Below, in pieces: positions 11,601-26,500 of a stretch of DNA of 64,000 nt. Location: assembly GCA_036897095.1 (NCBI GenBank), contig JAYMSP010000007.1, positions 85,756 through 149,755 on the forward strand. Direction: 5' to 3'. This stretch comes from Plantago elongata. Lineage: Eukaryota; Streptophyta; Magnoliopsida; Lamiales; Plantaginaceae. The notes beneath the pieces are model-generated. The model saw only the letters and a program-made list of their open reading frames with translations. It made no database searches and was not told where the DNA came from. Both the position numbers and the translations under genes were made by a program. Each line of letters starts with the position of its first letter. Within the stretch, counting starts at the first letter, position 1.

Positions 11601-13444
11601 TAATTTATTAATCTTAATTTCCTTCTATAGGGAGTATTGGTCTTATATCTTTTGGTAAATATGGTTACAGGAGCTGAGTAGTCAGCAGGAGTATCTGAAG
11701 CTTAAAGCGCGCTATGAAGCCCTACAGCGTTCTCAGAGGTCAGTTGTTAGACAAACCCCATCTAAACATTTACAAGATCAAAAGAAGCAAAAAGATTTTA
11801 GTCACTGAAGCTTGTCCATGCTCCAGATTAATCAAAATTTTCTTTTTTCAGGAATCTTCTTGGTGAGGATCTTGGCCCTCTGAATAGCAAGGACCTTGAA
11901 TCACTGGAGAGGCAACTTGACATGTCACTGAAGCAGATCCGATCAACGAGGGTAATTTTAATCACCTATACGATTAATAACGTTCCATGCAAACTCAAGT
12001 ATTTCCCTTGCATTTGATGACACACCCTCCGTTATCTGTTTGTATGTTTATGACACTCTACATTTGATGTATACTCCACATTGTTGTTTGCAGACTCAAT
12101 CTATGCTGGACACCCTCAGTGATCTCAATCGGAAGGTAAATCAACGTCTTTTAACTACCTCCCACTGTTTACATTATGCAAGTACTTAACCATCTTATGT
12201 TGGTCATTTGTATTGTTAGGAGCATGCACTTAATGAAGCTAATAAGACTTTGAAACAGCGGGTATGATTCTTCTTTTCCTCACATGACTATAGCGTTTAA
12301 TATATGAAATATGCAATAAAACTTCAGTGCAAAGTCTTTATATGAATCTAACAAATAGAAGCATTGCATAAACCTTGCATTACGTAATTGGATTGGTAAA
12401 TTAGGTCCTTCTTAGCTCAAGTAATTCTGCATATATGGTGTTGAGAGTTTTGTTTAGGAAAAGAAAATTATAGCATGAATATAGTTTCAGCACAAAAAAT
12501 GCTCCCTTTACAAACCCTACAGCATGTGCCTTCCAAGCGCAGTGCGTAAACTCCAGAACCAGAATACAACTGGTACAAACTTTCTTGCAGCTACTAATCC
12601 ATAGAAAACCAACTCCAAAAACCATTACAAGAATATAAACCAACAGGAGAAAAAAGAAACTACTAACTCCCAAACCAAACTTAAGATTAAGTGCCATAGA
12701 GAACTTATGGCAGTGTGAAGAACTTTAACTAGACAAGAAGTATTCTGTATTACATCAGTACTACATACATAGCATCTCGACTATCTTTTGGATCGGAAAC
12801 TCTGAATTTAACAAAGGATATCCTCTGGCTGATATTTTTCATTTTTTGTAGTTGATGGAAGGAAGTCAGATTAGTCTCCAGTGGAACCCAAATGCTCAAG
12901 ATGTTGGCTATGGAAGACAGCCTACTCATCAGCCACAGGATCAAGCTTTCTATCATCCTCTTGAATGTGAACCCACTCTACACATTGGGTAAGTTTTTCA
13001 AAGTTTCTTGATCCTGACGATCACATACATACGTTCTTTATAGTCATGATACCTTTTTACTATAACCACCTTTGAAATTGCCATGTCTATGTTTATATAA
13101 TTACAATTCTTGGATGCATAGATCCATCATGCAATCATAGGGGGATCATAAGACTATATCAAGTTAGTATGAAATTCAACATTGCATCTACCAAATCCTG
13201 AAACAGAATTTTTGTTAAAGGGAGCCAGTTACTAACAGCTCTTTAGTGCAAACTCTAGATATAGTTTGGAACCATTTAGTAATTACAGTTGTATATAAAC
13301 CCGAACATCAAATTGTTTAAGCACTAGTCTATACAACTTTGCTAACATTAATGCTGTAATCTGTTCAGGTTTCAGGCCGATCCAATTACAGTTGGAGGAG
13401 CAGGACCCAGCCTGAACAACTACATGTCAGGCTGGCTTCCCTGA
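8666..13444 (+). CDS. SEP3: SEPALLATA3-type MIKCc MADS-box transcription factor
   Basis: Eight exons were rebuilt from GT-AG sites: 8666-8850, 10585-10666, 11671-11738, 11852-11951, 12094-12135, 12220-12261, 12852-12988 and 13369-13444. They join in frame to 243 codons plus stop. Residues 1-60 are a canonical MADS domain ([20 protein letters not shown]...), followed by I and keratin-like K regions ([38 protein letters not shown]). The C-terminal tail ends [19 protein letters not shown], with the SEP I motif CEPTLHIGF just before it; this tail marks the SEP3/AGL9 clade. Exon sizes 185/82/68/100/42/42 match the family. By family knowledge it is a nuclear protein that bridges floral organ-identity MADS proteins in tetramers bound to CArG boxes. 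Intron 1 (1.73 kb) carries a short retroposon. It lies upstream of an FLC-clade gene on the same strand. A run-on frame through intron 1 is only retained-intron reading. Confidence 0.95.
9766..9921 (+). mobile_element. Short SINE-like retroposon in SEP3 intron 1
   Basis: A 156-bp insert is bracketed by an exact 14-bp direct repeat, AAGTGAAGATCTTT, at 9752-9765 and 9922-9935. The insert ends in TTTTTTTCAAAAAGAAAAAAG. It contains a short hairpin, GTGCCTCGTGC...GCGAGAGGCAC, near 9794-9830. No clear pol III boxes are seen, so it may be a truncated SINE or LINE tail. It is in the transcribed orientation, well away from both splice sites. Confidence 0.8.
11476..11559 (+). repeat. Short direct duplication in SEP3 intron 2
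   Basis: The 20-bp string AGCCTTTTCTTTTTATGGAT occurs at 11476-11495 and again at 11540-11559. A further GATCTTGAAGGAG pair lies at about 11416 and 11492. This indicates local duplication slippage within the intron, with no coding content. Confidence 0.8.
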
Positions 13445-14285
13445 TAAACTCCTCATCTGGAGCAAAATGCAATCTTGTGTCTGCTATGATGATGATCTTT
13501 TCCTAAATTTCAAGTTTCCAATGTTTGCTGTGTGTTTCTGATAAAAGACGATAAATTCTGTTTAATAGCGTGCACTATTATAAGACTGTGTAATTATAAT
13601 TCCGCACTGTGGAATCGCTATTATAAGTTATTGTGTATTCGAGCTTGTGTACTTATCTTGCTTCTCCTTGTATTCTCCTGACAAATGTTATCACCATCCT
13701 ATCTAAATATGTGATTCCCTGTTACTTTCTTTTGCATTGCATCTGGATCATATAATCATGAACATATATGCTTAATCTCGACAAGTGATTTGTTCGAATC
13801 CACGTTAGTGTTGGTTCCTTTCCTTGACTTGAACTTGATCTTCCTGGTTTTCTTCACACTGACATGGATTGTATTGTGACATTTTGATTTGAGTGACAAG
13901 AAACAGTATAAATACGTTCACATTGCTGAGAGCACTGAAGGTATAAGCCACAAATAGACACATTTCATTGATTATTTTCGTATATAATTAACAAGTATCA
14001 ACAATGTGGGATATATCATCACAATTATTAATTATGAAATAAAACCGTGTGATTATATTAGTAAAGAGTATTGGATTAATACAACACGCTAGGATTCGCT
14101 TGTCAAGTATACTAGTATAAACTAACTAACGATTATTTAGGAGTAAAAATTTATCATTTTACACTTACAACGTCAAATTAATTTGTAATTAAAATTATAC
14201 CGTGAAAAGTAAAAATCAAGAAGAGTGTAATTTAATCACTAGAGTACTTTACAAAGAAAAGTTAATATAAGGATAAGAGCCTGTT
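13445..14285. other. SEP3 3' flank
   Basis: This contains the SEP3 3' UTR, whose polyadenylation site cannot be placed because no AATAAA lies close to the stop, and then AT-rich intergenic DNA. No gene is seen. Confidence 0.5.
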
Positions 14286-14590
14286 CTCTTAAATTGATAT
14301 TTACCGAACTGAATAAAAATGAACTGAACTAGAGTAAAGTATAAATTATAACTAAGATTTGAGTTGAACTGAACTGAAATAAGTTTTAGTTGATGATAAC
14401 TGAGTCTAAGGTTGTGTTTCTCTTCAACTGAAGTAAGGTATAAATTATAACTACGGTTGTGTTCTCTTCAACTGAAAATCACTTCAGTCCAGTTCAATTC
14501 AGTTCCATCCAGTTCAATTCAACTCGACTTAGTTATAATTTATACCTTACTTCAGTCCACTTCAGTAAGTTTTAGTTAAATATAACACAC
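14286..14590. mobile_element. Tourist-like MITE cluster of the GAACTGAACT family
   Basis: At least two partly nested copies are present. Ends of the type TTGTGTTCTCTTCAACTGAA enclose GAACTGAACTGAA strings on one side and TTCAGTTCAATTCAG on the other, with GTATAAATTATAACTA between. The halves are inverted relative to each other, so the block can fold. Better-bounded relatives lie at 16969 and 22331. Confidence 0.65.
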
Positions 14591-16968
14591 CCTAAATTAT
14601 ATACATGTAGTTCACATTGAACCGCATGACTTAAGGTAATAATTTTAAACTATATTTTCAAGTAATACTTTTTAATTAATTTTAAATACAAGATCTACAA
14701 TTTATGCTCTATTATTTTTCAAATTAAAATTACTTCAATTCAGCTTAATTCTATTTAATTATAATTTATATTTAAATTTTAATTTTAATTCAACTCCTCT
14801 TAATTTTATTCGATTCAGTTACAAAATTTCAGTAGAACGAACAAAATCACCCTCATACAAATATTATAATAGATGTGGTGGATGGAAGCATGAATGTGGA
14901 AGAAGGCCAAAGGTGGGGCGAAACGTGTAGGTAGTTGACAAAGGGTGGTTTTGCATGCCCACGGTATTAAACACATTTTCTGCGTGGTGCTGCATATGCG
15001 AAGATTATTAACCGTGCAACTTGCCACTTGCGGTGGGACCCCAATTTCAGTTTGAGTTTGAATAGGAATGGATGAATGAGTTACATAAAATCTACACCCG
15101 GAAACTGACTCGATTAATTCTTCGTAAAATGTAAAACATACATTTTTCAACTAAATAATCATCATTCCCTATACTACTCTTAATTTTTTAATTAAAATAA
15201 TAATTTTAAACCATTTAAATAACTATTAAATCAATTATGTAATCTTTAAAAATTTAACCATCTAGAAGTTGTATCGTAAAATAGATTAAACATTATATTT
15301 TAAATTTTATCTTTTAATTATAGGTTAATTTTTTTGAACATGGATGTAATTAAAATATGTAATTATCTAGTACTATTATAAAAAGGAAGAGGGTCAAAGT
15401 AGCTAGCGGATCAACTTTTATTTCCTCTATTTTACCTTTCATTATAATAACTATTTTCCTTGCAACATTTTATATGGTCTAATCTTATTAAAAAATTATA
15501 CCATAATTAATGATTCTATAATAATGTAAAAATTATTATTAACGCAATATTGTTTTCAATAATATTAATAATTTGGAAGTTTGTATGCGTTCATCGCGTG
15601 CTAATTTTTTAATATAAAAAATATGGAAATAAGTTGGAACCGGTTCATTCGGTGCACTTAGAAGTTAGAACCGGTCCAGCCGGAAAGGTGGTGATGTAAG
15701 TGTAACACGATGATGGGAAGCAAATATAGGAAGAATGAAAGAGGCCTTTCACACAAAAATAGAAGGTAAAAGAGGTGAAGCGAAAAAGTAGCTAGAGAAC
15801 AAAAATAGCAATCAAAATAAAGTCGTTTTGTACAGGGTCCAAAACCAGAAACGCGATACGATGTGGAGATGATATACATGAAACCGGGAACGCGCAAAGT
15901 GTCACAATCTCTGCCCCTCAATTTTAAATATGAAATGCTTATTATACCCTTCTAAAAATTTAATGAATAATTATATATTTAACAAAAATGAATTATAAAA
16001 AAAATTGGTACAATTGAGCTGGTGCACCTATATTCAATAAAGCTTCCCCTTACTAATTAATCACAAGTTCAATTTTTAATATTGCTAAATTTTCCAACCA
16101 TTTTGTTCATATGTTTTTCTACCATTTTTTTTGACATTTCATTGTTTCTTTATTTTTCAGTAACATTTTTTATTATTTATCTTTTTTTATTCTTTTAGTT
16201 TACATTTCACAATCATATTTTATTTATTTATTTGTATATTCATTTACTTAAAATACTTAACTTTATTTCATTTAACTCTTTTTATATTTTTATTTTTTCT
16301 ATTGATAAATTAATTTACTTAATATATTTTTTAAAAAAATTATTCAATCTAAACAAAGTTATACTATATCTAATTCATCTGGTTTATGAGCATATAATTT
16401 AAAAAATTATAGTTTAAACATTATTCTTTATTATGTGAGTTTTGAAACATAATTTTTATTAGTCAATAATAATGAATGTTTAAAAATTAAATTTATAGTA
16501 AAAAAATTCGCTACCCTGAAATATATTTCTGCGTCCGTCCTTGCATGTCCAAATTAAAATCAGTTGCCTTCTGCCCGTAAATTGCAGAATCCTACGTTGA
16601 TCCTCGATCGGTTATTCTTTACTCCAGCATGAATTAACAAACACACGTTTAATTTTTAAGAAACTCTCCTCGAGAGATCAAAAATTACTAAAATTTATAT
16701 AAAATTCAGCTGCACAATTAATATATATATATAATAATAAATAATATTACATACAAAATATTACAATTTATACAAAGTTAAATTTATCTAATAACTCATT
16801 AATATATTTCTTTTCATTTGATAACTCATTAATTTCAGTTAATTTCAATTTAGTTCGCATAATTAATTTTTACACGATAAATAAATTTAGTTATGTCTTG
16901 TTCTCTTTGCCATAATTCAACTAAAAGGAAACAAACTCAGATTTATTTGTAGTATGAACATGCATTAA
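14591..16968. other. Intergenic DNA between the two MADS-box genes
   Basis: AT-rich sequence without exons. Short minus-strand frames at 14815-15150 and 15658-15921 have no recognisable motif, start context or splice continuation, and are not called. Regulatory elements of the downstream gene may lie here but none is clear. Confidence 0.5.
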
Positions 16969-17057
16969 GGTTATGTTATTATCAACTGAAATTTACTGAA
17001 CTGAACTGAATTAAATTTAATTGAACTGGAATAGTTTTAAGTCGAAATAACATAACC
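16969..17057. mobile_element. Tourist-like MITE with matching TIRs
   Basis: The left end, GGTTATGTTATTATCAACTG, is matched by the reverse complement of the right end, GGTTATGTTATTTCGACTT. TAA lies at both borders (16966-16968 and 17058-17060). A 3-bp TAA/TTA duplication is the mark of PIF/Harbinger-type MITEs. The interior is ACTGAACTGAACTGAATT. Confidence 0.75.
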
Positions 17058-17159
17058 TAACTGGAACAAATTAGTAAGTTTAGAAGAAGAAAACATAATT
17101 ATTATTTCAACCTAGTCGAACTGAACTGAACCAATCCGAGCTGCATATAAATGGAGTAA

Positions 17160-17215
17160 GGTGATGTTCTATTCAACTGAAATTACTGAACTAAATTAAA
17201 TTATAAATTATAATA
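17160..17215. mobile_element. Truncated copy of the GAACTGAACT MITE
   Basis: It starts TAA then GGTGATGTTCTATTCAACTG, like the other family members, but no right end is found. It lies about 325 bp upstream of the FLC-clade start codon. Confidence 0.55.
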
Positions 17216-17539
17216 AAAATGGGGTTAAAAAAGTTACCAACATTCAAAAACCTCTCACTGTATCAACTAAATTTCCATTTTTACCAATCGTCTCTCCCCT
17301 TGCCTGTAATTTAATGGAACCGTTAGAGTGTGAGTCAATTCAATTCACAATTGACAATAATACGACTCTCACATACCTCCAACTTTATCACCTTTACACC
17401 AGATCAGATTCCGTTTGATGTTTAGAATTGATTGATTGTTTATTGCTCAAAATTAGCAACTAGTACGAGTTATAGTACATAAAAGGAAAGATAAGCGTGT
17501 TTCCAATTAGGGAAAAGAATTCACCACCAGTCCAACACC

Positions 17540-20500
17540 ATGGGTAGAAGGAAGCTGGAGATTAAGCGAATCGAGGACAAAAGTGCCAGGCAAGTCACCT
17601 TCTCTAAGCGCAGGAATGGATTGATGAAGAAGGCCAGAGAGCTATCGGTTCTCTGCGATGTTCAGGTTGGTGCTCTCGTCTTCTCCAATCGAGGAAAGCT
17701 CTACCACTACTGCAGCACTAACAGGTACATACACACAAATATTCTTCTCGATTTCACACCTTAATTTCTACTTTTCCGATTAGATCTCGTTTTACTGCAT
17801 ATCGATGATTTTTTTTGTTTTTGTTTTTTTCTTCTGAAAAGTGAGTAGAAACTGGATAGATTGCCCTAGGATGGAGAATTCCTAAATTAGAAATATGGAT
17901 GAAGCTCAAATTAGTAAAAGTTGCCTTTCCTTCTCACTCAATGGAGTAGAGAAGAGACCACTCGCATAGGTGAGCCAAATAAGTGTACTATATATACTAC
18001 AGGTGTCTCATACTCATAGTACTCTTATTATGACCTTTCAGTGTTTGAGTAGCTAACTTGAGGTATGTTAACAACTCACTTTATAACATTTTTTTTTTTG
18101 GAAATCTCATTTATTGTGTGTATTATACTTCTATTATTAGAATAATAAGTATTTAGCTAGCCTTGATTTTACTAAATAATAAAAACTATGCGTAGGTCGT
18201 CGCAGTATATAACGAGGTGTGTGCAAGAGTAAACACCTGTATAACGATTAAAACCAAGAAAACCAGGTTAAAATCAACTTAAACTTTCCAAAAAAAATTG
18301 AATCTATACTCCACTAAACAATCTATGGATATTAAAGGATACTTACTTAGTTCCAACTGTAAGGACTCCTATCAATCACCTGATTAATTAGTATTCAAGC
18401 ATTTAACAATCAGGTTATTAGTCTTTGAGCATTTGATCATTTTGAGTGATTTTGAGTTCCTTGCCAGTTATTTATGCCAGAGAGAGGCTACAACATGTGA
18501 CAAACATAGACATCAATAACCTTCAGAACACACACCTATTATACACATTACAAATTCAATATCCATTAATCTATCCATATCCTATTTAAATGATACTTAA
18601 ATTTCAACTTCATCAACTAATATTATGTCCATTATTTATTATATTTTATTTAAATGATGGCAAACTTTCAACTTTCGTACATATTTAGATGGCATTCTTA
18701 TTTTCTCGACTAAAATTAAAATGTGAAGATTCTCGAGGAGGAAGGTATACATAGAATCTTATCTCCATTCTATTTGGATAAGTAAATTGAATCTTATATG
18801 TTTGAGTCTTAGACTGAGTGATTCTTTAACTTGTCCATTTGGGTTTGATAGTCAGCCCGCCTAGTGTTTGTTGCTTTGGTAGCAAACTTTTATTAATGGA
18901 AAACATAATCCAATAAAGCCAGTTACATGTCATCAGGGAGCTGTCTGAAAGTTTAAACAATGCTTTGATTGCCTATTCAGCATATGTATAATATTGGGTT
19001 TCTATGCCAATTTGACTGATAGCCTTGTGGGCCTGATACATCATCACTTTTGTTAGATGAGCCAAAAAGCTTGTAACTTTCTGTTCATGTGATGATGTGC
19101 TAGTTCGACCTAGATCCTTGGACTAGCATGAAATGATAGGTTTGGCAATGCTGCTAGCAGTTCTAACTTCTAGTGAATAAAATTAAACAATTTTTTTTAG
19201 CAAATAACTCATTTAAGGTCAAGTTACCAAAAATAACTTATAGTGGGGTATGAATGGTTTAATTTTTTGGTTGGTAAGTTTCTCTATTCTTGTTTTTGTC
19301 GACACTTGCATATCTACTCGAAGGATTAGTTAAAAATGACTTTTGGATTGCATGGGAAGTCGATTTTCTCAATGCTCGGATATCAACTCAAGGAAATCCA
19401 TGCCTCATACAGCTGCTTCATCCATTCTCTCTTTTTTCACCACTACTTTGAACTTGCTATCATACGTCTTCGTCATTGCCCATTTCCATCAATCATCATT
19501 CCCTCATCCCCCCTATCACTCACTTCTATCATCAACATAATAAATAAGATGAATAGACTAGTCACACCATTAGGATATTTTTTGTTTGAAACGGCTAAGG
19601 TGACTCGAACCCCCGACCAATAGGTCGGGAAAAGCGGCTTACCAACTAAGCTACACTTCGTTGTCTCACAACATTATGATTGATTGAAGTGTTGTTAATT
19701 TCGGAAACCGTTGAATCATGACCAAAAATATTGGACACCGGGATTGTGGGGATTGGATGGTCGAATATTACGTTATATACTCCGTCCTAATTCCAATTCC
19801 CCACATTCTTTTTCTTTTGTCCCAACCCCAACTTCTCATACCTTAGTACTTTATTCATCAATTTTCATACTTCTATCCATCCAACCTCGCATGCTAAAAC
19901 TATTCCAATTGTTTGTGCACTGTCCTCTTCAAATAAGTGTCTAATTAAAGTTGTATGTGAGCTTGGCCAAGAACTTCTTGACATAGTTCGAAACGACAAT
20001 TACTAGCGATTTTGGCTTCAAATTATATTAAATGAACTAGAAGAAAAATGAAAGAACTAGAAGTTCTATATCCTATATGAATTGTTATGTTCTATTATAT
20101 TCACTATTACATTGCGTGGTTGTGGATAAAACACACAAGAATTAACCTTTTTTTAATTACCTATTGACTTTAGAAATATTTCATGTGTACTCTAGCATCA
20201 AGTCGATGCAATGTGCGACATACATGGACTTGGGATTCTTAATCCAAAGTAATTAACATATAAAATATCGATAATAATTACACACTGCAACATTAATTTA
20301 ATTCTCTGCATCATCTAAGCCACGCCAATTCTTCTAGCACACATATTAGCCACGAGTCAAGCTCAAGGTCAACTTTCAATGCTTTCAGTTCGGCAGCTTT
20401 GTGTAACCCAACTAAAATGTCTAGCAAACATACAATTATAAACCTAACTTTGTCTCGATTTCAACTTCTGGTAGTTCCTATAGTTGAAAGTCCATTCTAA

Positions 20501-23500
20501 TATTGATAAATTTTGTTCACATATGAACGAATACTTCATCCTTCCCTGTTTTATTTACTCGTATTTCGCCCGTCCAAAATTCAATTACCCATTTACTTAA
20601 ATGGAAAATATTCTCTTAATTAATTCATTATTTATTGTTTCTCCTACTTTATTCAATCTCTTTCCTTTATTTACTTTTTCTTAAAACTTTTTCCGACCCT
20701 GCAGGTAAATGAAATCGGGACGGAGGGAGTATATCACTTCATCTATCCCGATTCCAAGGTTTCCATCATTGTCTCGATTTCAATTTTCGGTACCCACCTA
20801 TCCCATTAGCCCAATATAGTCCCCACGTGTAAGATTTAATGTACGAAGTGTCAGAGTACGAAAGTATGATGTAGCATGTGTACCAGTCGTTGTACCATTG
20901 TAGCAAACATTTATGTCGCCCCGGGTATTAGGGGCATGAGCTGACATCATCGTCGTCTTCCCCTCGTGTATCACTGTCAATTTGTTTAGGGTTGCAAATT
21001 AAACAATGGCAACTGGCTCTTTGAACTTGAACAAAATAAGGGGATCACCAAGTTCCTACTTTTCTTATGTATGGGCTAGGGGTACAAAACCGAAAAGATG
21101 ACTACTATGCACCTCGTTAAATATTCAAAATTTGGACCTCATCTTCGTTATTTTCCACATTCCCTTAATCCATGTGCCCCTTTACATCTTTTGCCACCAT
21201 ACAACTTTGAGAGGTGGTCATTGACATGGACTTCTTTACCATAGCCCTTTGGGTTGTACTCATGTCCATCATTCTCTAACTTATGTAGCCCTTATACTTT
21301 TTTTCCTTCATCCATCATTCTCTAGCATATGTTGCCCTTGCAACTTTTCTTCTTCTTATTCTAAGCTTCTCTGGACGAGTGCTTGTTCACTTTGGAGCCA
21401 ACATACAAGAACTCCCCAATCACTCTATGACTCGTGATCACTCTTTACTTTTTGTAGATACTACCTCCATGACAATCATTGACATAATTCATGCAAACCA
21501 AGAGAATGGCTCATGCGAGTTCAAGGGATAGCCTTCACTAGGCCTCACATCATGGTTGATGTAGATTACTTGGTTCGTTCATCCTTGTTTTTGCACGCTT
21601 AACATATTATTTAGCTCAAATCTCTAAATTGCCTATAATTTTTTTTGCCATAGTTGTGAAAAGAGGCAAGGCACACCTCTCACATGCCCAATAGGGTTGT
21701 AATCTTTGATCCAATAGTTAGGCACCCTGGCCATCTTATCTTGTATAAATGTCTAGGCACATTGAAGTCATGTATATGAACATGAATTGTGACACCTGCC
21801 ATTTGCAACCCAAAGGAAATGAGATATAGTAAAACGTTTTGTTGGCTTGTATACACAATATAACACATACAAATGAAATATAACAAACTAAGATTGATGA
21901 GCTTTATATAAAAATATAACATGTACTTTACTGAAAAATCTAGCCAATATATATTGACATAGATTCCACCTCGAAGAGTAGGAGTGCATCGAAGTCTCAT
22001 TGTCTTTGTAGGTAGTATGGTATCTATTTCAAACTGGAGCAATACTTTCCTATGTGAATCTTAAGCTCTCATCCTCCTCTCAATTAACCTCTCTAACATT
22101 GTCTAACTTTTGTTGAATATGTCAAGCTTGAACTAATTGTTATCGTATGGATGTTTTATATGATTAGCGAATACACCATAAGCTAATGTTATCATTCCTG
22201 GAATGCGGCATGCAACATCCCACTAATGAATCCGGAACAGCAGTAGCAGCCGAAAATAATCTTCTCCTCCCCAACCTTCCCCATGCGTTTAAGGTAAGGT
22301 AACTTCCATTATCGAAATAATAATAATAAGGCTATGTTCTATTTGACTTCAATTATCTTAACTAAACTGAACTAAAACCTGAATTAACTGGATGAGTTTG
22401 CAAACCAAGAGAACAAAGCCTAAGTCATATAATTCTTCACAGTCATAAAGACTAGAAAAAACTTAGGAAATTGAGGATAAAATTGGTCATTTACCCCCAA
22501 ATAATATTGTGGGACGTGTACGTTAAAATGAGCTTGAAGCTTAGAATTTTTGCCGGAATCTTATAGTGCAAGAGTCGTGCAAGGCATACTAGGCATGGTG
22601 ACTATCATTCTCACCTGTTTCCTTTCTTTTGATTTGCAATCTATTTGTCTACACCTAAACGTGACAATTATACATCTTATGACGATGTGTATTGTGCTTA
22701 TTCTAGGCCTTTATCCCATCAGCTTACAACATGAGACGATGATAGCCATGTCTGCTCCTTGTGTTTGCAGTGCATGTATAGCTTCAACAAGAGCGATTCA
22801 AATGCTTTGGCATCTCTAAATTGAGCCATTCCTAGTTTAATGATACCCTTTGCACGTGTCTTAATATAACTCATGATTGAACATGGAAAATGCTCGCCGA
22901 CCTCACCATCAAGTCCTAAGAAATAGATCTAAAAGACCTCACTTCAAAAGCCACACCCTATATCCTACACAACGAAGAATGACATTGAGATCTATTAAAA
23001 ACCCATGATCACTATGAACAAAATTTATTTCGAGAAAATGAATATAGATGGGAAAACCTTAAAATATGTTGGTGGTTTATTTTATGAGAGATAAAGAAAG
23101 TAATAACAATGAATATAAGAACATTGGTTGACCATAAGAAATCTTTGTTATTTTTCAAGTGGGATTTATGTTGTCCATGAGGCCAAAGTAGGAAGTTGAA
23201 TATGCGACTAAGGGCATATTAGAGAATGATTATAATTAAGGAGACAAGCAACTAACTTCATATTAGAGAATGATTATAATTAAGAAGACAAGCAACTAAC
23301 TTCGATGTACTTTTACTCAAAACCACTTAGAGTCTTTGCTTCGTCCTAGAGAATGTTGTCCAAGCACCATGGCACTATCACGTATGTTTAAATGTAATGT
23401 CTATAATCCAAGTCTGCTCTTTGTCAGTAATTGACAAATGAGCACAACAAACTATCTCATCCAAACTTCGAGATACAATACAAGCAGAAACTTTTGTAGG

Positions 23501-26500
23501 TAAGTATAGAAACTCGTAGTGTATTATAGTATCCCTAGCAATACATATATTGCATAATGAGTATCTGTAACATATTACTAGTCAAACATGAAACACTACA
23601 ATCATGGTTAGTAAGCCTCTCCTTTTTCCTAGTAATTATGCCTTCGAGTGACTTTGTTTATGTTTTACTTCTGATCTTAGTACTTCACATCACAGTATTA
23701 CCAGTTAGCATTTTATGATTTGTAACACTTGATTGTTACAATTTTTGAGATCTTTAATTTGCTCCACTTAATTCTGTGCTAATTTGTGCCAGCTGTCTGA
23801 AGGTGATGCCAACAATTTACTGAAAGTTAGATCTTGTTTACATGTTCAGTGTCTCATTCAACAAGATACCCATTTGAGAATTCAATGTGAACAACATTGC
23901 ACACAATGGGCACTCTGCGTGAGCTTGGTTTTTCTTTACCTCTGTTGAGCTTCCATTCTTCACCCATTTGCCCTTCCATTAATTAGTGTCTTATTTGCTT
24001 CAGCTGTGACATGACCCGATGTCATGTTTCTTATTTTATTTTATAACAATAACTAGCATTACATCAAACTCATCATGTACTTGTTATTAATACGTGGGAC
24101 TCATGTATTGAGATATTGTAAAACATCTCAACAATGTGAGTACAACTCTTTCCATACTTTCTACATGTTGCTTATTATTAATATACATGTGAATCATGTA
24201 TATAGTACTATTATAAATATACATGTAGATCATGCATAGAGTAATTGTAACACATGAACTATGTGACCATAACCTTTTCCATACTTTCAATCATGTAAAG
24301 GTATCTTATGTGCCCAGGGATGCGCCTTCTAGCACCGCTCTTGTTATTTTTCATTTTTCTTTCTAAAGTAGGATTAATATCATGAGCATATTGCTAATGA
24401 GATACTTGATATGGTATGTTGTTATCCATTTGGATTATGAAGCACATTAACCTTTACATACATTCTCTCTCTACAAAAGAAGTTAAAAGTAAAACATAGT
24501 TACTCCCTCCGTTCAAGAACATTCTTCTCATTTCTTTTGTGTTCCCTCAAGTATTAGTTAAGAAAACTACATTATAAAAGTGTAATCATTGCACTACCAT
24601 AATGCCATATTTCTAATTATATTTTCAAGTATGATTTAAGATTGATTTATGTTCAAACAGATTTTCAGAGGAAATCAACTAAAGGAAATGGAAATTTGTT
24701 GATCGGACGGAGGAAGAATTACATGTATGAAAGTCTAAAGGGATTGGTTAATCTCAATACTATGTCGGACTGTACTAACGTTAGTACACCATTTAAAATA
24801 GAGCAAGTGTCATCTAAGCATTACAATTAACTTATTAATAATTTTAAAATTTTAAATAATTTTATAAATATAAATGTACATAATTACAAAATCACCCCTC
24901 CCTAATAATCCCCTTACATTTTAACCCCAAATTTAATCCTCTTCTCCAAAAATCACCATCCCTTTCTCTTCTTCTTCAATTATCACAACCACCACAAGCC
25001 ACCGCAAGTCACCGGAGCTCCGGCGGACCAATTCATAAGGAAATCGCCATGACCATCACTTCCCCATCTTCAATGACGTGTTAGAGCTTCTATCGCTCTC
25101 CATGGTTGTTGTACCATGGAAGCTTGAAGCTGCTTCCATGGTTGTTATATTGAAGTTCGAAGTGGGTTCCATGGTGTAGGACTTTGGGGTCACGATTCAA
25201 TTTAGACCGTAGGGTTGTAATTTGGGTCGTAAAAAGGCAATCGAGTTACTCAATTCTTAAATGATATTCTAAAGACCAAAGATTTCAGCGGAGAGGGACA
25301 GGGGGATGATAGTTTCTGGTTCTCTTGTTGCTAGAACATTCGGAACCACACAAAACCTTATTTAGAATGAGATTCCAACTTAGCACCGTTTGTGTAAGAT
25401 ATTGGCAAGAGTTGCTTAGAGAGCATTGTAGTCCGTACGGTGAAAGTATAAGTTGTCTTTTAGGCGGAAGTATTGTCTACTATTGGCCTGTCTGGTAGAA
25501 GCGATCGGAAAGGAGAGGTGGTGGTTTACCATGCGTGGATGTCATTGCTTTTAATCCGCTTATCTCCAACTCAATCCAGTTAACCAATATAGAACTATAT
25601 GATACCACATTATTTTTAGATTTGGAAGTTGATAAAATACATCCATTTAGCAACATCTTACGGTGGCATAACCCTAACTTAAGAACGACAAAGTTGAGTT
25701 TCAAACAAGGAAACACTTATGTGGTGAATGCCTACACTTATTTGAAGAAATACCCCAGGGAGTTGAAATTGAGGACAAATCCAAAGATTCCAGAACACGA
25801 TAATCAAACTGCTATTGAATCCATGGTGATAGAATTCCATTTCATCAAAAAGCTCAAACTTCTAGAAAGGTGTAAAATATAGTCATTTATATTAATGCTC
25901 ATATACTCTACCGCACTTTTGGTCGATTTCAACCTTTTTTGGGACTGTCTTTGTGGAGATTCGAACGCAAGTTGGACGTACGGCAGAGACTCTGATAATA
26001 TCCCAATATATGAGCAGGCTTGCAGCTAATATGTCCATCATGCTCCCACAAGAGAAAGGTACAGGCTTTAATCGAATTCCTAACAATTATCTGAATGGCT
26101 AAAACACTTCCCTGGAGTAATAGAACCCTCGTCCTTCTTGATGCCTATATTTCTTCCCACGTGCCAACTATATGAGACTTAATTAATATTTGTTAGATCC
26201 CTAAAAATCGAATCGCTAAAACAAAGAGCATTTGCCTCCCCCAAAAACAAGGCCCCTTCCTCTCCAAGCCTAACCATCACATCATTTGGTCCTTGGATCA
26301 TTCCCCTCAAGTTACCTGGACCTCTCATCGTTTCTTTGGAGCTAATCACCTTTACTTCACGTTGAAGCGCCCTAAACCCTCCCCTGAATAGTACCTCCAG
26401 TTTTCTTGCTCAACACAATTGCTCGCCAAAGAAATAAATATAACTTTCAAACATGCTTTACATTTGAGAAGCAATGCCTATTTAGCTGGTGAACGAAAAT

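Noticed and set aside
21680-22042. 120-codon minus-strand frame
   Set aside because: Tyr/Ile/Leu-rich translation of AT-rich intron with no membrane-protein family pattern I recognise.
25480-25882. Overlapping open frames on both strands in FLC-clade intron 1
   Set aside because: Neither has a motif. Opposite-strand pairs of similar length suggest chance or a decayed transposon, not a gene.
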